A DNA stretch of 64,000 bases from Dicaeum eximium. Its lineage: Eukaryota; Chordata; Aves; Passeriformes; Dicaeidae. The stretch is taken from the NCBI GenBank assembly GCA_013396995.1, contig VWZP01008345.1, forward strand, positions 186,001 to 250,000, written 5' to 3'. The notes under the pieces are model-generated. The model was not told the DNA's origin, did no database searches, and saw only the letters and a list, made by a program, of their open reading frames with translations. Of this stretch, positions 47,139 to 60,000 are shown one piece after another (the first letter of the stretch is position 1; the number at the start of each line of letters is the position of its first letter). The translations under genes and the position numbers were made by a program.

Positions 47139-50100
47139 TCCAAAGATTCTTTTCATCAATGCAGAATAATTTTACCATCATATTGCAATGTTCTTGAACT
47201 TCAGGAATGGAAATAAGAGAGAGGAAATAAAGCCCTGCTCTGCTCTGAACCCTGAATTTGATTTGCATTGTAGCAAGCAGTGGAGGGGTTGCTTTAATTA
47301 TTTAAGAGGATCTCTTCTTCCACTGTTACTTTTTTTTCAGGATTTTTGAAGATTGTTCATTGCACTGGCAATCCCTGACTTTTCCCCCAGATCTTGATTT
47401 TATGATGCAGATCTGTTCTTTCCCGTGGCTTCTGCCCCTGTAAGTGTGATTTTAGAAGCCTGGTTTCCAAGGTGTGGCATCCATCTCCTCCAGGATGAGC
47501 CCTGGTTTGCTCTGTTCCCCTGTCAGCTCCGTGGGTTCTGTGTGTTCTGCAGGGCTGTTCTGCATTTCCACCTCTCCAGGAGCTTCTCTCACTTCATCTC
47601 TTGGGGCTTGTGGGGAGAAGATGGCTCTGTATGGCTGTTCCACAGAACTTGGAGGAGAACTCTCTGCTTCAGCCTCTAGAAACCCTCTCTGAGCACATCC
47701 CTCTCCTGATGAGAACGTGGGTAACTCTGAGGTGCTTTGGAACCATTTCCAAAGGCTGATGCCTTTCAGCCAAGCTGCTGTTCTGCAATCCAGTACAGAA
47801 GTTGTCAAGTAATTTTTAATTTTTAATGAGTCCTTTGCTGTACAGATGGTTTGGGAACATATTGCCAGTTGTACCAGCTCCTGAAGACTGATGGGTGGTA
47901 TTTACAGTCCTGCAATCCACACTGATGTGTGGTAATTGGATTTTTCTTAATTAGGGAAAGTGGGTGGGCAGTTTATCGCTTAGCGAGGCCCTTACCCATT
48001 AAAAGGATCAATAACATTCTTCACAGAGCCTCTAGACCAAATATATACAGAAAAGACACCTGAACTGGAATAGATGAATAAGGTAATTGTTTATCTGAGT
48101 AGTTTGCAGAAGGTGAATATTGTTGGTTTCAGCTGTGTGGAAGCCAAAAATACCTTTTTGCAGTTTGGCTGCCTTTTTTTTTTCAATGCTACTTGTTTTC
48201 TTATGGAGAAATTAACTTCTGTCCATGGAGCAAGGCCAAGACCCCAATCACTGAAATCCTATTAATAACTCTTTTTGTTGTTATTTTAAAATTGTATTAG
48301 AGAGCATCATTATTGTACTGCCTCCACTCAGTAACCATCAGTTTTACCTTGTGGTAAAGTGACTGCAGGCTGTGTCTTCTTGTGCTGTTCTTCGGAGGCT
48401 GGAGTCCAAAGGATGCTCAAAGCTCTGTGGCTGCTTGACCCTGAGATTCAGTTAAATGTGAATTCCCAGAGCTGTGATGGGCTTGGCTTTTTCTTTAAAA
48501 CTCAGGAAATACCCACCTTTGTCTGTGAGAGTGTTGTACCTAGGTTTGGCTTTTCCCAAATATTATTTTGATTTTTTTAATCTTGCCTTAACTGAAATGT
48601 TTGAATCATAGTTTTTTAAAGAAGAGTAGTGTAACGGAAAGGGTATTTAAACACAATTAAAATAGCCACCCCATTGTTATTAATAGCTTACCATGTAGTG
48701 ACTTTCATGCTGCAGGATCAGAAAATAGCTCACAAACTGTGCAGTGATGATTTTCATGCTGCTGAAATGGAACTGCCTCCATAAGGAGAAACAAAAGTGC
48801 ATCAGGCAGTCTGGGGTTCCCTTGTATTTAAGAAAAGAAACCAAATGAAAAGCAGTTTAATCTGCAGAGAGGCTTAAAGGGAAGTATTGAGCTGTGGGGG
48901 TTGTGGGAACTGGAAGTGGACACCTAGGTGGCTGTTTCCTTGTGCATTCTGTGTATTTGAGCACGTCCATGTGCTGCAGGAGAGGATTCACCCTGGGTTT
49001 CAAAAGGCTGTGGTGTAAAAATGAAAAACTTGCATGTAGTCGCCTAAAACTCCCTGTTCCCATTTTTTTTCAATCCCAGGACAGAGAAATATTGTGGAAG
49101 AGGAACTTTGGATAATATAGGATAGCAGCCAAGAGCTTTGAGAGTAAATGACCTTAATTTTTGTAGGTGAACCTGGAGAGATGGATCTTGAATAGTTTTT
49201 AGTGATTGGTACCAAGAGGTGACTGGCAGCTCGGAGCCTGTGTGGAAATGATGGAGATCCCAGGGAATGTGAGCTGTTGAGGATGCTGGCATCACTTGGA
49301 AATTCATCTGATTTTAATTAGAGAAACCTAGAGGGATTAACATTCTGAATAAAGCTATTGGAAGCTGTGGAATTCTCTAACCAGAGAGTTTTTATTTGCT
49401 GTCAGTTTGTACCATTCAGCAGCTGACTTTTTTACTGGGATCACAATGGTTTTGGAGGTTTTTATTGTATGTCTGTGCAGGGTAAAGCATCTTCTTTATC
49501 CAAAAGAAAGTGTGTAGGGAGAGAAGGTTTCTTGCCTTGTTTCATTGGCTTCCTGCATGACCATGCAATGGATGTTTCAGAGTTTTCATGGCCTTGTTCA
49601 TCTCTAAGGTGAGAACTCTGTCCCGTCACAGTCTATTGAGCTGTTTTTTCAGACAGGCATAGAAAAATAACATATGCTGAAATTCTGTATTGCTTTCCAT
49701 CTCTCTTGGCTTCAGAGCAGCTTTTTGAAGCAACTGTAGACCTGGGCACCTGTTACTTTGTCTGGGAAATTGTTTTCTTAATTTATTATGCTACAATTAC
49801 ATTTACACCTATGGCAGCTTGTGTATCTTATGTAAAGACTGAGTTTTACAAGAAATACATTTGTGAAAAATATTTTCAAGCCAAGAGGGGCTTTGCTCTC
49901 CATTGATTTGTCTCTTGGGAGCTGCTGCTCACATGGCTGAAGTTGGCTCCTCAGTGGAGCTGCTTCTCTGCTATGCAGGTGGTAAAATATTCAGTATTTT
50001 TCCAACAGATGTGTGCAGAGAAGTTCATTAATTGGCCAGTTCTTCATCTGTTCTTGCCAGCACTCTCTGGTGAGCAGACATAGATTTTGGCAGACGGATG

Positions 50101-51938
50101 CAATAATGTCATCATTCAGAAATAACTCATGTACTACTTGATTCTAAACCTTCACTCTTGTTTGTGAGTTGCTGGAAGTAAAACCCTGTGTTAATAAGGG
50201 ATCTGAGAAATTTTTAAGGAATACTAGTCAACGAAATGTTGTATAATTTTACAGCTGGGGCTCAGCAGTGGGGTACACAGAAAAAGGGAAGAACAGGGGG
50301 GTGTATAATGTTTGGACGCCAGTTGGTAAGAAAAAACTTGAGATGCTGGAGTTAAAATAGATTCCAGAAGTGGTTAAAGGTAGGATCCTAAGCAGGAGAA
50401 TCAAGAAATAGTTGTGTAGCCTCATTAAAGGGATGGTGCACTGATCACAGAGCATTCCAATTACTTCAGGTTTGACTGGAATAATAATTGCTTAATGTTT
50501 GAGAAATGATACATGTGTTAGTGTAAGGGTTTTTTCACTTGCTTATACAAATTATAAGAGAAAACAATCTCAGGATATTTTGGACGTAATCCCAAGAATT
50601 GAAGCAGGACCTGTATGATAAATAAGATGCTGCTGAGCTTTTATAAGGTTGAGTGATCATGCTGCTATTGAATTTGAAATATTCATGAGGATACAATATG
50701 TACAAAGAGCAATGGCACACAAATATGAAACTTTGAAAAGTCACTATTGGAAGAAGAATGTAATGAATTGGAGAAAATTGATGGGGATGCAACTATTGTC
50801 TCCAAAAACATGTTGTGGAGAATGGAGGAAATATTTTAGGAACAGATAAGAAAGATGCAATCTATGTTCTTTCCAATAAAATGTAAATGTCAAACATGTC
50901 ATCAGTCATCTCAAGGCAACATTTTAGCAATGAAATAGGAGACTGCAGAGAGATTAGAAAGAAGAATCAGCCTTGGTAAATTATATAAAAAAGAAAATAA
51001 CGTAGCAGCACAAATAATATATGGAGGGTACAATGTGAGACTTGCAATACCACAGAAAACTGCAAGGCAATTATGTTTGGAAAATGAAAGCTTTTTCTGC
51101 CTAAAAATAATAATGGGAATTGGAGAGATTAGAACTAAGTGAAGTTCAGTTCAAAAAACCCCGTCTGTTCCTGCCACTTGATGGTTTCCTAATCTTCTTT
51201 TATCCCCACAGACATCAGTTCTTGCTCTTCAGAGTGATAGTTTGCATGGCTTTGTTCACTTACATTTCTGACTAGAATGGTTCCTAATGAAGATCCAGTT
51301 TGACTTTTTTCTTATTGCTGTGTAAATTACCAGCCAATTCCTGGTATTCCCCTATTCCTTTTAAGAACACACTGCCTTTTGAATTTATTGGTATAATTCA
51401 GAGTTTATCAGTGTTTTGAGATTTCACATTGGGCTGAACTACATGCTTGAGGGTCAAACAGAAAATCTTTTTCTCCCCATGCTAACCAGGAATATTCAGA
51501 CTTTGGGTTTGAAAGTGTGGTTTTATGAATTGGGTCTGACTTGCTCAACCACCTCAGTGCCCCTTATGCCCCTGCCTTGTTGGAATCAGGGTCAGACTTG
51601 GTGGCTCCTCAGAGCTGGTGTCCTTGCTTTGATGATCCTGCTGACCTTGTGGATCATCCAGGTTTGGGGTTAGCCCCAAGCAGCTCCTGCCAGCCCAGCT
51701 GTGCAAGTAGGTGTGTGCTTTACAGAGCAGGAACTGCCAGCCCTGCACCTGGCACAGCTTCCCTGCACTTGTCTTCTCCTGGCTCTTCAATATTTTGACC
51801 ATATTTTAGCCAGGTGCTTTGCTTTTTTTCCTCTCCTCCCCTTTTTTCACATTGAAGAAAAACCTTTTGTACCCTCACTGTTTACAGAGTTGGATTCCCC
51901 TGCTCCACTGACCTTAAAGCATTAATTGTTCATTAATT

Positions 51939-51974
51939 CTAAATCACCCACGTTGTTCATTGTGGGTGATTTAG
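51939..51974. repeat. Hairpin with 13-bp perfect stem
   Basis: CTAAATCACCCAC (51939-51951) is the exact reverse complement of GTGGGTGATTTAG (51962-51974), separated by a 10-base loop. Twenty-six paired bases with no mismatch are unlikely at any given place by chance, though a 64-kb window will hold a few. No T run or longer flanking pairing is seen, so it is neither a clear microRNA precursor nor a terminator. Confidence 0.85.
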
Positions 51975-54900
51975 CGTGCTCACTTGGTGCCTGATAACAG
52001 AATAAATGCCATGCTGGTGAACCCATCTCTCTCCAGGAGCTGAAAGGAACCCAGGATCCATCAGAGCTGCTCCTTGTGAGTCAACTCCAGGATAGCCACA
52101 ATCATGAAAATGTCTGGTGCTGGGTCTGAATGTTCAGCTGGTGTAACAAGCCTTTTAGCAAAGGCAGTGGAACTGCAACAATTTGTAGCCCACAATGAGA
52201 TCTGTCTCACAGTGTCACTTGTTTTTGAGAAAAGTGTCCCAGTTGTGCTGTGAATGTCCTGTAGTGTTACTTTTATTCATGATCCATGTCCTTTGCTAGG
52301 AGCACTCTGATGTGGGGACCTGGTGGTTCTTGTAATTCAGGAGATGAGACTGAATGAGATAGGAAGAGAATGGCCCTCTTTTTTTTTTTTTCTTGAAAAG
52401 CTGTTTTTCTATGTTCATTTCACCTCTTAAGTATTTTACTGTGGACTGAATGATGTGAAATAAGGTGAACACGTTTGACTTCTCACTAGTGGGGCTGCTT
52501 AGAATTTCTCACAGATACCCTCAAACATTTTCTCAGCAAAGTCACTCACTGAGCTGTTCAGTTCAAAGCTTTTCTGAGGTGTTGTCCTTTTGTGACGAGG
52601 ATCTCTCAAATCAGATCCAGTTTTCACAGGACAGCAGTTTCTCTGCTGTTTCACTGGAAAATGATACCTGTGGCCTTGTACTTACTCTGTGGGGTTTTGG
52701 TGCATACACTATAGTTTTAGTCTGAGTATTTCAAAGATATATGCCAGTGTTTTTATGTTTTAAATGTCTGTCTCGTAGAGATTTTGATCTTTGTGTTCTG
52801 TAAAAATTTACTTGTTTTGTAGCACTGATAATATTTTGAATGCATCACTAATAAATAAAAGTTGAAATCATTTATGGAGAGGAATAGAGACCAAAACTTC
52901 TGGATAAACATCCCAAAGCTGCTTTCAAAGGACTATAGATAGGCAATAATACACTAGGCTGTTCTCTTCCGTTAATGTGTATACAAACGTGGTCAGCAAA
53001 AGAACCTTCTTTAATTGAAGTTTTTAGTTGAAATTAAATCTCATTGTCATAAACAATGAGGATTGTTTTTCAACCCATTTATACCTTTAGTAATGAAATC
53101 TAAGAATTTGCTGCCTGTAGGAGTGTTGGGAGGATAGGAAGATTTGATCGTCTTTCTTGAGACCACATTACGTTAATTTTTCTGCCTAGACTATGGAAGC
53201 ATAAAAACAATAACTCACTTATATGAAGACAAAATTCTCAGGGTTGTTGTCATGGAAACAAAGTGGAAGCAGCTCCTTTTCCTTGAATAAATTCAATAGC
53301 CAGGCTAACAAAGATTGAGCACAGAGCCTGTGTGCAGGCTCTCCCTGAGCAGGCAGCAGGGTGAGCCCAGACCTGCGGTGCCTCCCTGCTCAGCCTTTCC
53401 CAGGAGAGCTGAACAAGTGGCCTTGGGCTGATGGGGACTGTGACAAGGACAATATTAATTTGTTTGGACAGGGACATTACAAGAGAGGTTGCTTTCCTTC
53501 TGTATTTTCTGTTGGCTGGACTCAAAGTTCAAGTTCATTAACCCTGTTAGTCTTTGGCTCCTGAATCAGAGATGCTTCAAGAGCTGTTCTGCTCACTGGC
53601 ACAAATCTTGTTTGTGCTCACAAAGCTGGGTAATTATATTTGAGGAAGCCAGCCAGGAGCTCAAGAGTATTGGTTTCTCTGCCCTAAAAAGTGCCTCAGC
53701 AAATGATCTTGTTTTTTCTGTAGAGAAAAGCCAGCAGCTTTCTAACCTTTGTGCACGCTTTTACACTTGAAATATGTTATCTTGCTGCTAAAAATTTATC
53801 ATAATACAGCTTTGTTCTCCATTTAAGTAATTGTTTTATGGGTTTGAGTCTGTCAAGGAGGAAGAATTTGCTACCACATTTCAATCCTGATAGCTGCAGG
53901 ACAGCACGGAGTAGAAGGACGAGAATTTGGAGGGAGATGGTAGGATAAGAAATCATTCTATTTCAGTGAAATCTTGGTAAGTATTATCCCCTGTTGGGCC
54001 TGACCCAGAGCATATTTGACACCAATGGAAAAATCTCTTGCTGAAGTGTTAATGGCCTTTAGGATGATGACTTCGTATGTTACCATGAAACAGTTGGGCT
54101 CTTCAGGAGTGTAGTCAGCCTGCTCTAACGGAGTGTGTCTGAGTACCTGAAATAAACTATGGAATATGTGACACCCCTTCAAGCAGAGACTGCTTAATGC
54201 GTGGAGACAAAGTCTGGGAAGAACTGAGGTGGCTAAGCTGAAAGCATTGTGTGGCATTGTGCAACCTGAAGGTATCTTTAGTTCTTCCCAAGTGAAGTGA
54301 CATCTGCTCTTGTGTTGCCTTGATGTCCCTCATTACTGCTTTCACATTAAATAGGAGAAGGAGAAGGGCAGGAATTACCCTTGCAGAACTCTCACCAAGG
54401 TTGGGCTGTGGTCTGTGCAGTGTTTTCCCAATGCAGAAGGCTGGCAGCAAGGACCTTGTGCCAGCACAGGGAAATGCTGTGGATGAGCAGGGAGCCTGAC
54501 CAAAGCTCTGTCAGAGCAGAGTTAATGCAATGTGGGTAATCTCAGCCAGAGATAGGTTACCAGAGGTTCATGCCCATTCTGTGTGGGGTGCAATGGGAAG
54601 CACAGCATGGTCAGTGAGCAAAAATTCTCTGTTGATGTCTAAGAAGATATTTATTGGCTTGTATTGTATCAGACCACACAAGTGCAGGTCAGTCCAGCTG
54701 CAGAGCTGGCATCCCATGCCCACAGAAGATTAGATTTAAATTTTAAAAAGAGCTAGAAGAGTGAAACCCTAATTCAATTAAGAAAAATAGTCTCACAAAA
54801 ATTGGAATTTGAATCTGGATTGAATTTACTTCAGTTTAACTCTGGTGGGCAAATATCTGAAGAATCCAAGTTTTAAGTGTGCTTGCTATTTGCTGTTTGG

Positions 54901-57034
54901 TGTTTATGTGGCAGGTGGAGTCCATTCCTGCTTATCATATGCCTTTTCATTTTTAATTGTGTAGGTTTAAAAAAAAAAAGCTTTTTGTTTTGTTATTGCT
55001 TCTTGCTGTTATCCTTGTGTTTAGTGGTCTGTTCTTATCCTGCAGTTTCCCACTGCTTTTTCAGGGAGGATGTCTATAATGCAGGTATGTCTGCATGCTT
55101 TAGAGATTTAAAACAAACTCACTGTTTTGCATACCGGGTAAAACTTGAATTTTTTGATCTCTTCATACCTTTCACACCTCTGTGCTGCAAAGGTAAATCC
55201 AAATATTAGAGCTGAATGAAACAATCTCTTTTGCTACAGACATTTGAACAGCTGCACATGAAAGGATGAAAATGTTTTGCCAAATTAATCTCATATGATT
55301 TACTGCCTATGCCTAATCTGCTTGGAAGTGGGTATGAATATTTTAATACCTTTTGGAAATTACTGGCTGGGCTGACAGCAGCTGGGGAGAGCTGGGAGCT
55401 TTAGGATGGCTGCCTGTGGAACACACACCTGCCTGCCTGCCTGGAGCAGTTGTAGGCAGAACCTTGGAACAATGAAAATTCACTGTTATTTGTTGCAGCA
55501 GTAAAAATGACGCTGTCTGCATTCCCAGGAACTTCTGGATGACTGAGCAAATATGGGCATGGCATTTGCAACCTGTTAAGTGAATTTATGGCTGGCATTT
55601 AGGGAGTAAGTGCTAGCAGGAAAGGTGAGGCAGGAATCCCGAGGCAGGTCTGTGCCAGCCCTGCACACTCAGGCAGTGTTGAGGATTTTCCCCATTCCCC
55701 TGTTTCAGTCAAGGGATAGCCTGGGCATTGCCCCCACGGGTGTCTTACACCTCACACTGCTCTGATGGAGCTCCTAAAACTGACATGAGAACCCATGTAA
55801 ATATGGAATATGGACGTGCATAAATGTATTACTGTGTTCTACTTTAAAAAAAACTTTAAGCAATTAAGCAACTTTTCACACAAAATTGTCTTTCTGTACA
55901 ATTGTTGAGGCAATCTGCAGTTATAGCTGTCTGCTCAGCTCAGCACCCTGGCTGAATTAAATGCTGAAGGTTAATTAGTTGATGTCTGTGTATGGTCACC
56001 CAATGTCTGTAAACCCCTATTGGTTGCATTATAGAAGGATGTTCCTGACTTTTTCCTCTTTGACAGAAAGGTAAAACAAAGTGTTGCAGAGAAATGAGCC
56101 TCCTCTGAAGCAGGAGGATCCAGGAAAGGTTGCAAAACATAAAATACCTGTCTGAATATTGTGTTGAATTTGCAGTTAACTTGTCATGTCAATGCTCATT
56201 TAAAAAAGAGAAATTATCTGTGCAACAAAGGTAGAAGAAGGTTTAATTGATAAGGCCATGCTTGGTTATAGGCTGGACTTGATCCCAGAGGTCTTTTCCA
56301 AGCTGTCTGGCTCTGTGATTCTGTGAAATACAAACATATGTGATTGTGTGTCCCTTGAACTGAGGCACTGACACTTCAGAGATGTTTGAATCCAGGATTT
56401 GGAATGCTGGAGCCTGGTGTGAAGCCCTTTTCAGTCATCTTGCTGACTTCAGATCTGGGTCCTTAGATCTGAGCTAGCAAAATGCAAATGTTATAAATAA
56501 CGTTCAAGGAAAAGATTATTTGGTTTGTTTTTTTTTTAGATAGCTGTGGAATACTGCTTAATGACGTTTAAAAATTCATTTTCCTTATGTATTTATGGTA
56601 TGTTATAAATGGGCCTTACTCCTCACGGTAATCACTGAACGCTGTTAACAGTACAGGCGTGTTTGACAGTGCTGAAAATTTATGGCAGTAATTCTAAATA
56701 AAGGCAGTTCATGCATTGCCAGAAGAAAGGAAATATTTTTCCTATTTCATCTTAGTTTTTATAATCCTAACTGCTAGCGTACTCTACAGAAAACCTCAGA
56801 ACTCTGCAAATACATTTCCTAAATACCTTATTTTAGCTATTTGTTTCTGCACTCAGTATTCTTTACAAGTTTTATGTTATTTTAAAAATACAGCAATTCT
56901 TGCCAATGCAACTCATTAATTTTTTGGGACCTGATTTGAATTGAGGGTTTCACTCAGGAGGACTTGTAAAACAAGTGAAAAGTGATAGATTTTGCTAAAT
57001 GCAGCTGTTGCTGGTACATACCAGAGGAAAAACT
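51975..57034. other. Unique non-coding sequence apart from one CR1 end
   Basis: No gene recognised. A run of T lies at about 52380-52392. A strong splice-donor-like GGTAAGTAT lies at about 53970 (+), within a patch that also has a protein-like minus-strand frame (discussed as a finding). A T-rich segment at 54877-55209 gives a hydrophobic 110-codon frame that I reject. The CR1 end at 56255-56326 is listed separately. Confidence 0.6.
56255..56326 (+). repeat. CR1 LINE 3' end with terminal octamer
   Basis: The segment reads GCTTGGTTATAGGCTGGACT, then TTGATCCCAGAGGTCTTTTC, then CCAAGCTGTCTGG, and ends GTGATTCTGTGA. ATTCTGTG at 56318-56325 is the terminal octamer type that ends avian CR1 elements. 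About 70 bp of the 3' UTR are recognisable, so this copy is extremely 5'-truncated. It lies on the plus strand. Confidence 0.9.
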
Positions 57035-57062
57035 TAAATTACACAATGCATTGTGTAATTTA
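57035..57062. repeat. Perfect 28-bp palindrome
   Basis: The 14-bp half TAAATTACACAATG is followed at once by its exact reverse complement CATTGTGTAATTTA, with no spacer. It can extrude as a cruciform and is a symmetrical site for a dimeric DNA-binding protein. The centre is ATGCAT. Four bases downstream a second palindrome begins. Confidence 0.97.
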
Positions 57063-57065
57063 CTG

Positions 57066-57081
57066 AGATATTTAAATATCT
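57066..57081. repeat. Perfect 16-bp palindrome
   Basis: AGATATTTAAATATCT is its own reverse complement. It is AT-rich and only three bases separate it from the 28-bp palindrome on its left. Confidence 0.95.
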
Positions 57082-60000
57082 GTCCAGGTCTGACACTGAG
57101 GTGTCACTGTGGGGTACTTCATGTGCAGCTGCAATTAAAAAAATACAATTTTTCCATGCATGGGAAATGTGACAAGTGATGATCCAGCTGGGAAGGTGTC
57201 AGTGCACAGTGAGCTGCAGTTGTCTGTCTCCAAATTTGGTGCAGAGCTGGGGCAGGTTTGGGGAGGAGGGAGCAATTACATGAACAGACATTTAAAAAAG
57301 CTGGTTCCTTTATGGTAATTGAAAAGGTAGTTGATAATTGATTCAGGGTGTTTTTTAAATTACAACATTTGTTTCTCCTTTTTACCTTCAAATATTATTA
57401 AATAACTTACCAGGTGTTCAGGAAATTCTGACACAGCAAAAGGAATTAATTCTCACCCACTGCACAGGACTCATTGCAATGAGGATTAACTGGAACCCAA
57501 AAATACAGGGTAGAACTGGGAATCTACAAAAGTAACAGGACTATTTAATCTACCACTCTTTGGAAAAAATAAAAAAAAAAACCCCTTGTGCTTCAGAGTT
57601 CAAGCTCACTTTGACCTAATGAGAGCTGGGAACTGACCTCTTGTACACCTGATTATCTGGTTCTAAATCCTCCCTGGAGCACCAGGTAAGAGTTCAGCCA
57701 CAGGAACGCCCTGTCTGACATACTGAAGGACAGGAATTCTCTCAGGAATTGCCCAGGAATCACTTGTGTGAACTTCTATAAAGGGCCCTGGTTAAGGGGG
57801 AAGTAATTTTTGGTACAAGTGATGGGGAAGGTCCCTGGGTGTCTGAGCTCGGTTCTTTGCTGTGCTAAGCTTTTCCATTAATATGGGAAAGTCACCTGGA
57901 CTTTTTTCTAGTAGGGACTGTTGGGCTCTAAGGCTGGACTCAAACCCTGAAAACTTTAACTATTACACCAGAGCTACCTGGTATGCTAATGCAGAGGTTG
58001 GCCTGTATTGATTACATGACTAACAGAGAGCAATTAAGCTCCTGAATTAGCCACCTCCGTTAATTGCCAAAGGTAGTTTGAAAGATGGATCGGGGCCTAA
58101 TGTAACAGAAAAGAAGAAAGACTGCAGATTGAGCTAAATCAGGTTAGCTGAGATCAATGTGTCCTCTGGCTTCTGGGGAGAGGGACAAACCAGGAACATG
58201 AGCTGGCTTATTTTTGTGCCTGGCTGTCCCAGGAAGAGTATCTGGTAAAGTCAATGCTTTTATTTTTCAGGAGGAAGATAACAATGGAGAGGAAAGCAGA
58301 CCTGATATAATTTTCCCTTTGTTCTGTCTTTTTGCCAATGTTATTTTAATGCTTGTGTGCTCTCTATGCTCAGGAGAAACCCCCACAATGTATTCAAGGG
58401 TGACTTTTATTAGTCAGGTGGTCAGCAGGTCTCATGTGCTTTGAGCAGGACAGGCAGGCAGCTCCTTCATCTCTTCTGCATGAGAGAGTCAGTCCTCTGT
58501 GAGCACAGCAGGTCCCTTCAGGCAGGCTTTGATGGGTTTTCAAGCTGGCATTTGCCCTGTCAGTCACCAGTGTCAGGCTCTGGGCTGGGAGAATCCAGCA
58601 TTTGATGTCAGCTCTGACACGGTCACTGCACCGGACGTGGCACTCACCCTACATTTCTCTGGTTACTTTTTTTTTTTACAGCTGTCAGCTGGGGTAATTC
58701 AGTATTTCCTGTTAAATCACATTAAATTACAAGCTCTCTCCTGGCTTGTAGTTATTCCATATCTCTATAGTTGGATGGATGTGTCTGAGGGGGAAAAAAA
58801 AACCCAAAGGTTTGTTTCACAGGTATTCCTATTGTGCTCAATTTGAGAAAGAATTCAGAAAGTGGGAGTTGCTGTATAAATAATGATGGATTTTTATATT
58901 TGTGAATACAATAATTGCAAGCACATAATTCATTAACATGTGAAAGGCAAAGATGTTTTTCTCCTTGTCTTGTGCAGATTGTTAGAAAGCTGTGTACTTT
59001 TCCATTAGGAATGAGACAAAAGATCTTTTGGAGACTTCTTGGGGGGATCTGGGAAGGGGAGAGGTGAGGATCCATCAGTCAGAGCAAGAAGAGAGAAATT
59101 GTGTTCTCTGGGCTTTCACAGACCAGAGTTCAAGCAGGTACTAGGGAGAGAATCTAGATCAATATTCTGTGTATTTTGGGTAAAAAAGGGAAGTGTGGGA
59201 AAAACTTGGTGTGATATCGGTGTTCTTTGAGGAAAATGTCTTCTGTTAAACCTCAGGACGGATCAGAATAGCTCACTGGAAACTTAAGAGACATTAAAAG
59301 TAGAAAAGTTATTCCAATGTGTTCTCTGAGTCAAGAGAGACTTGTATTAATTTCTCAGGTAGCTTTAGTGATGGTTCTTCCTTTAACGGATCTTGCTTTG
59401 GCACTTGAGGTTACTTAGTGCAGATAATTTTTATATAGATACACCATATATATAGATATAAATATATATAATTTAGTATTATGAAAGAGAGGCTGCTCTT
59501 TAGGAAGTCCTGTGTTAACAGTAAAATCTGCTGTGCACAGGAGCATGCTCACACCAAAACCTCAGCTACTCAAAAATCATCTCTGCAGGGCTGATCTACA
59601 TCAGATGCTGTCTGTGATTATGGGATGTAGGGGCTTGCTGAAGGAACTTTTGAAGAAGTTCTTGTGAAGTTAGAATATGACCTGCTCACGTTATAGATGC
59701 TGTAACATATTTTTATGTAATAAGATATTGATAACAGCTTTTCACTGCAAGTTAGTCAGAAAGGCCTTCATTCCTGGGGGCACACTGCAGAGCCACAGTG
59801 ATACACCTCTAAAAACAAGGTCACTGCTGTGTGTCATGACTCGTGCACTCTAGAGCACAAGAATATTTAGAAATTCAGTTTTGTTCTTTTTTTAGCCTAT
59901 ACTTGGGATGCTAAAGGGCAAAGGTTGCTGGAATAGGCCAAGTTATACCCAGCCAAGATGCCTTTCAGACCTTGTTCCATTTTCCAAAAGTAATTGCTGC

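Larger units (their letters stand above)
45719..51938. other. Unique non-coding sequence
   Basis: No gene recognised. Local items are a 21-bp perfect tandem duplication at 46507-46548, a pyrimidine-rich stretch at about 46680-46980, a 10-bp perfect hairpin at 47111-47138, a TAAT-rich possible conserved element at 47930-48060, and an A-rich block at 50640-51130 that may be an old LINE remnant. Confidence 0.6.

Noticed and set aside
54877..55209. Hydrophobic 110-codon frame considered as a membrane protein
   Set aside because: The hydrophobicity follows from T-rich codons in a T-rich tract. The same effect is seen at 1277-1486, 44322-44543 and 46780-46980.
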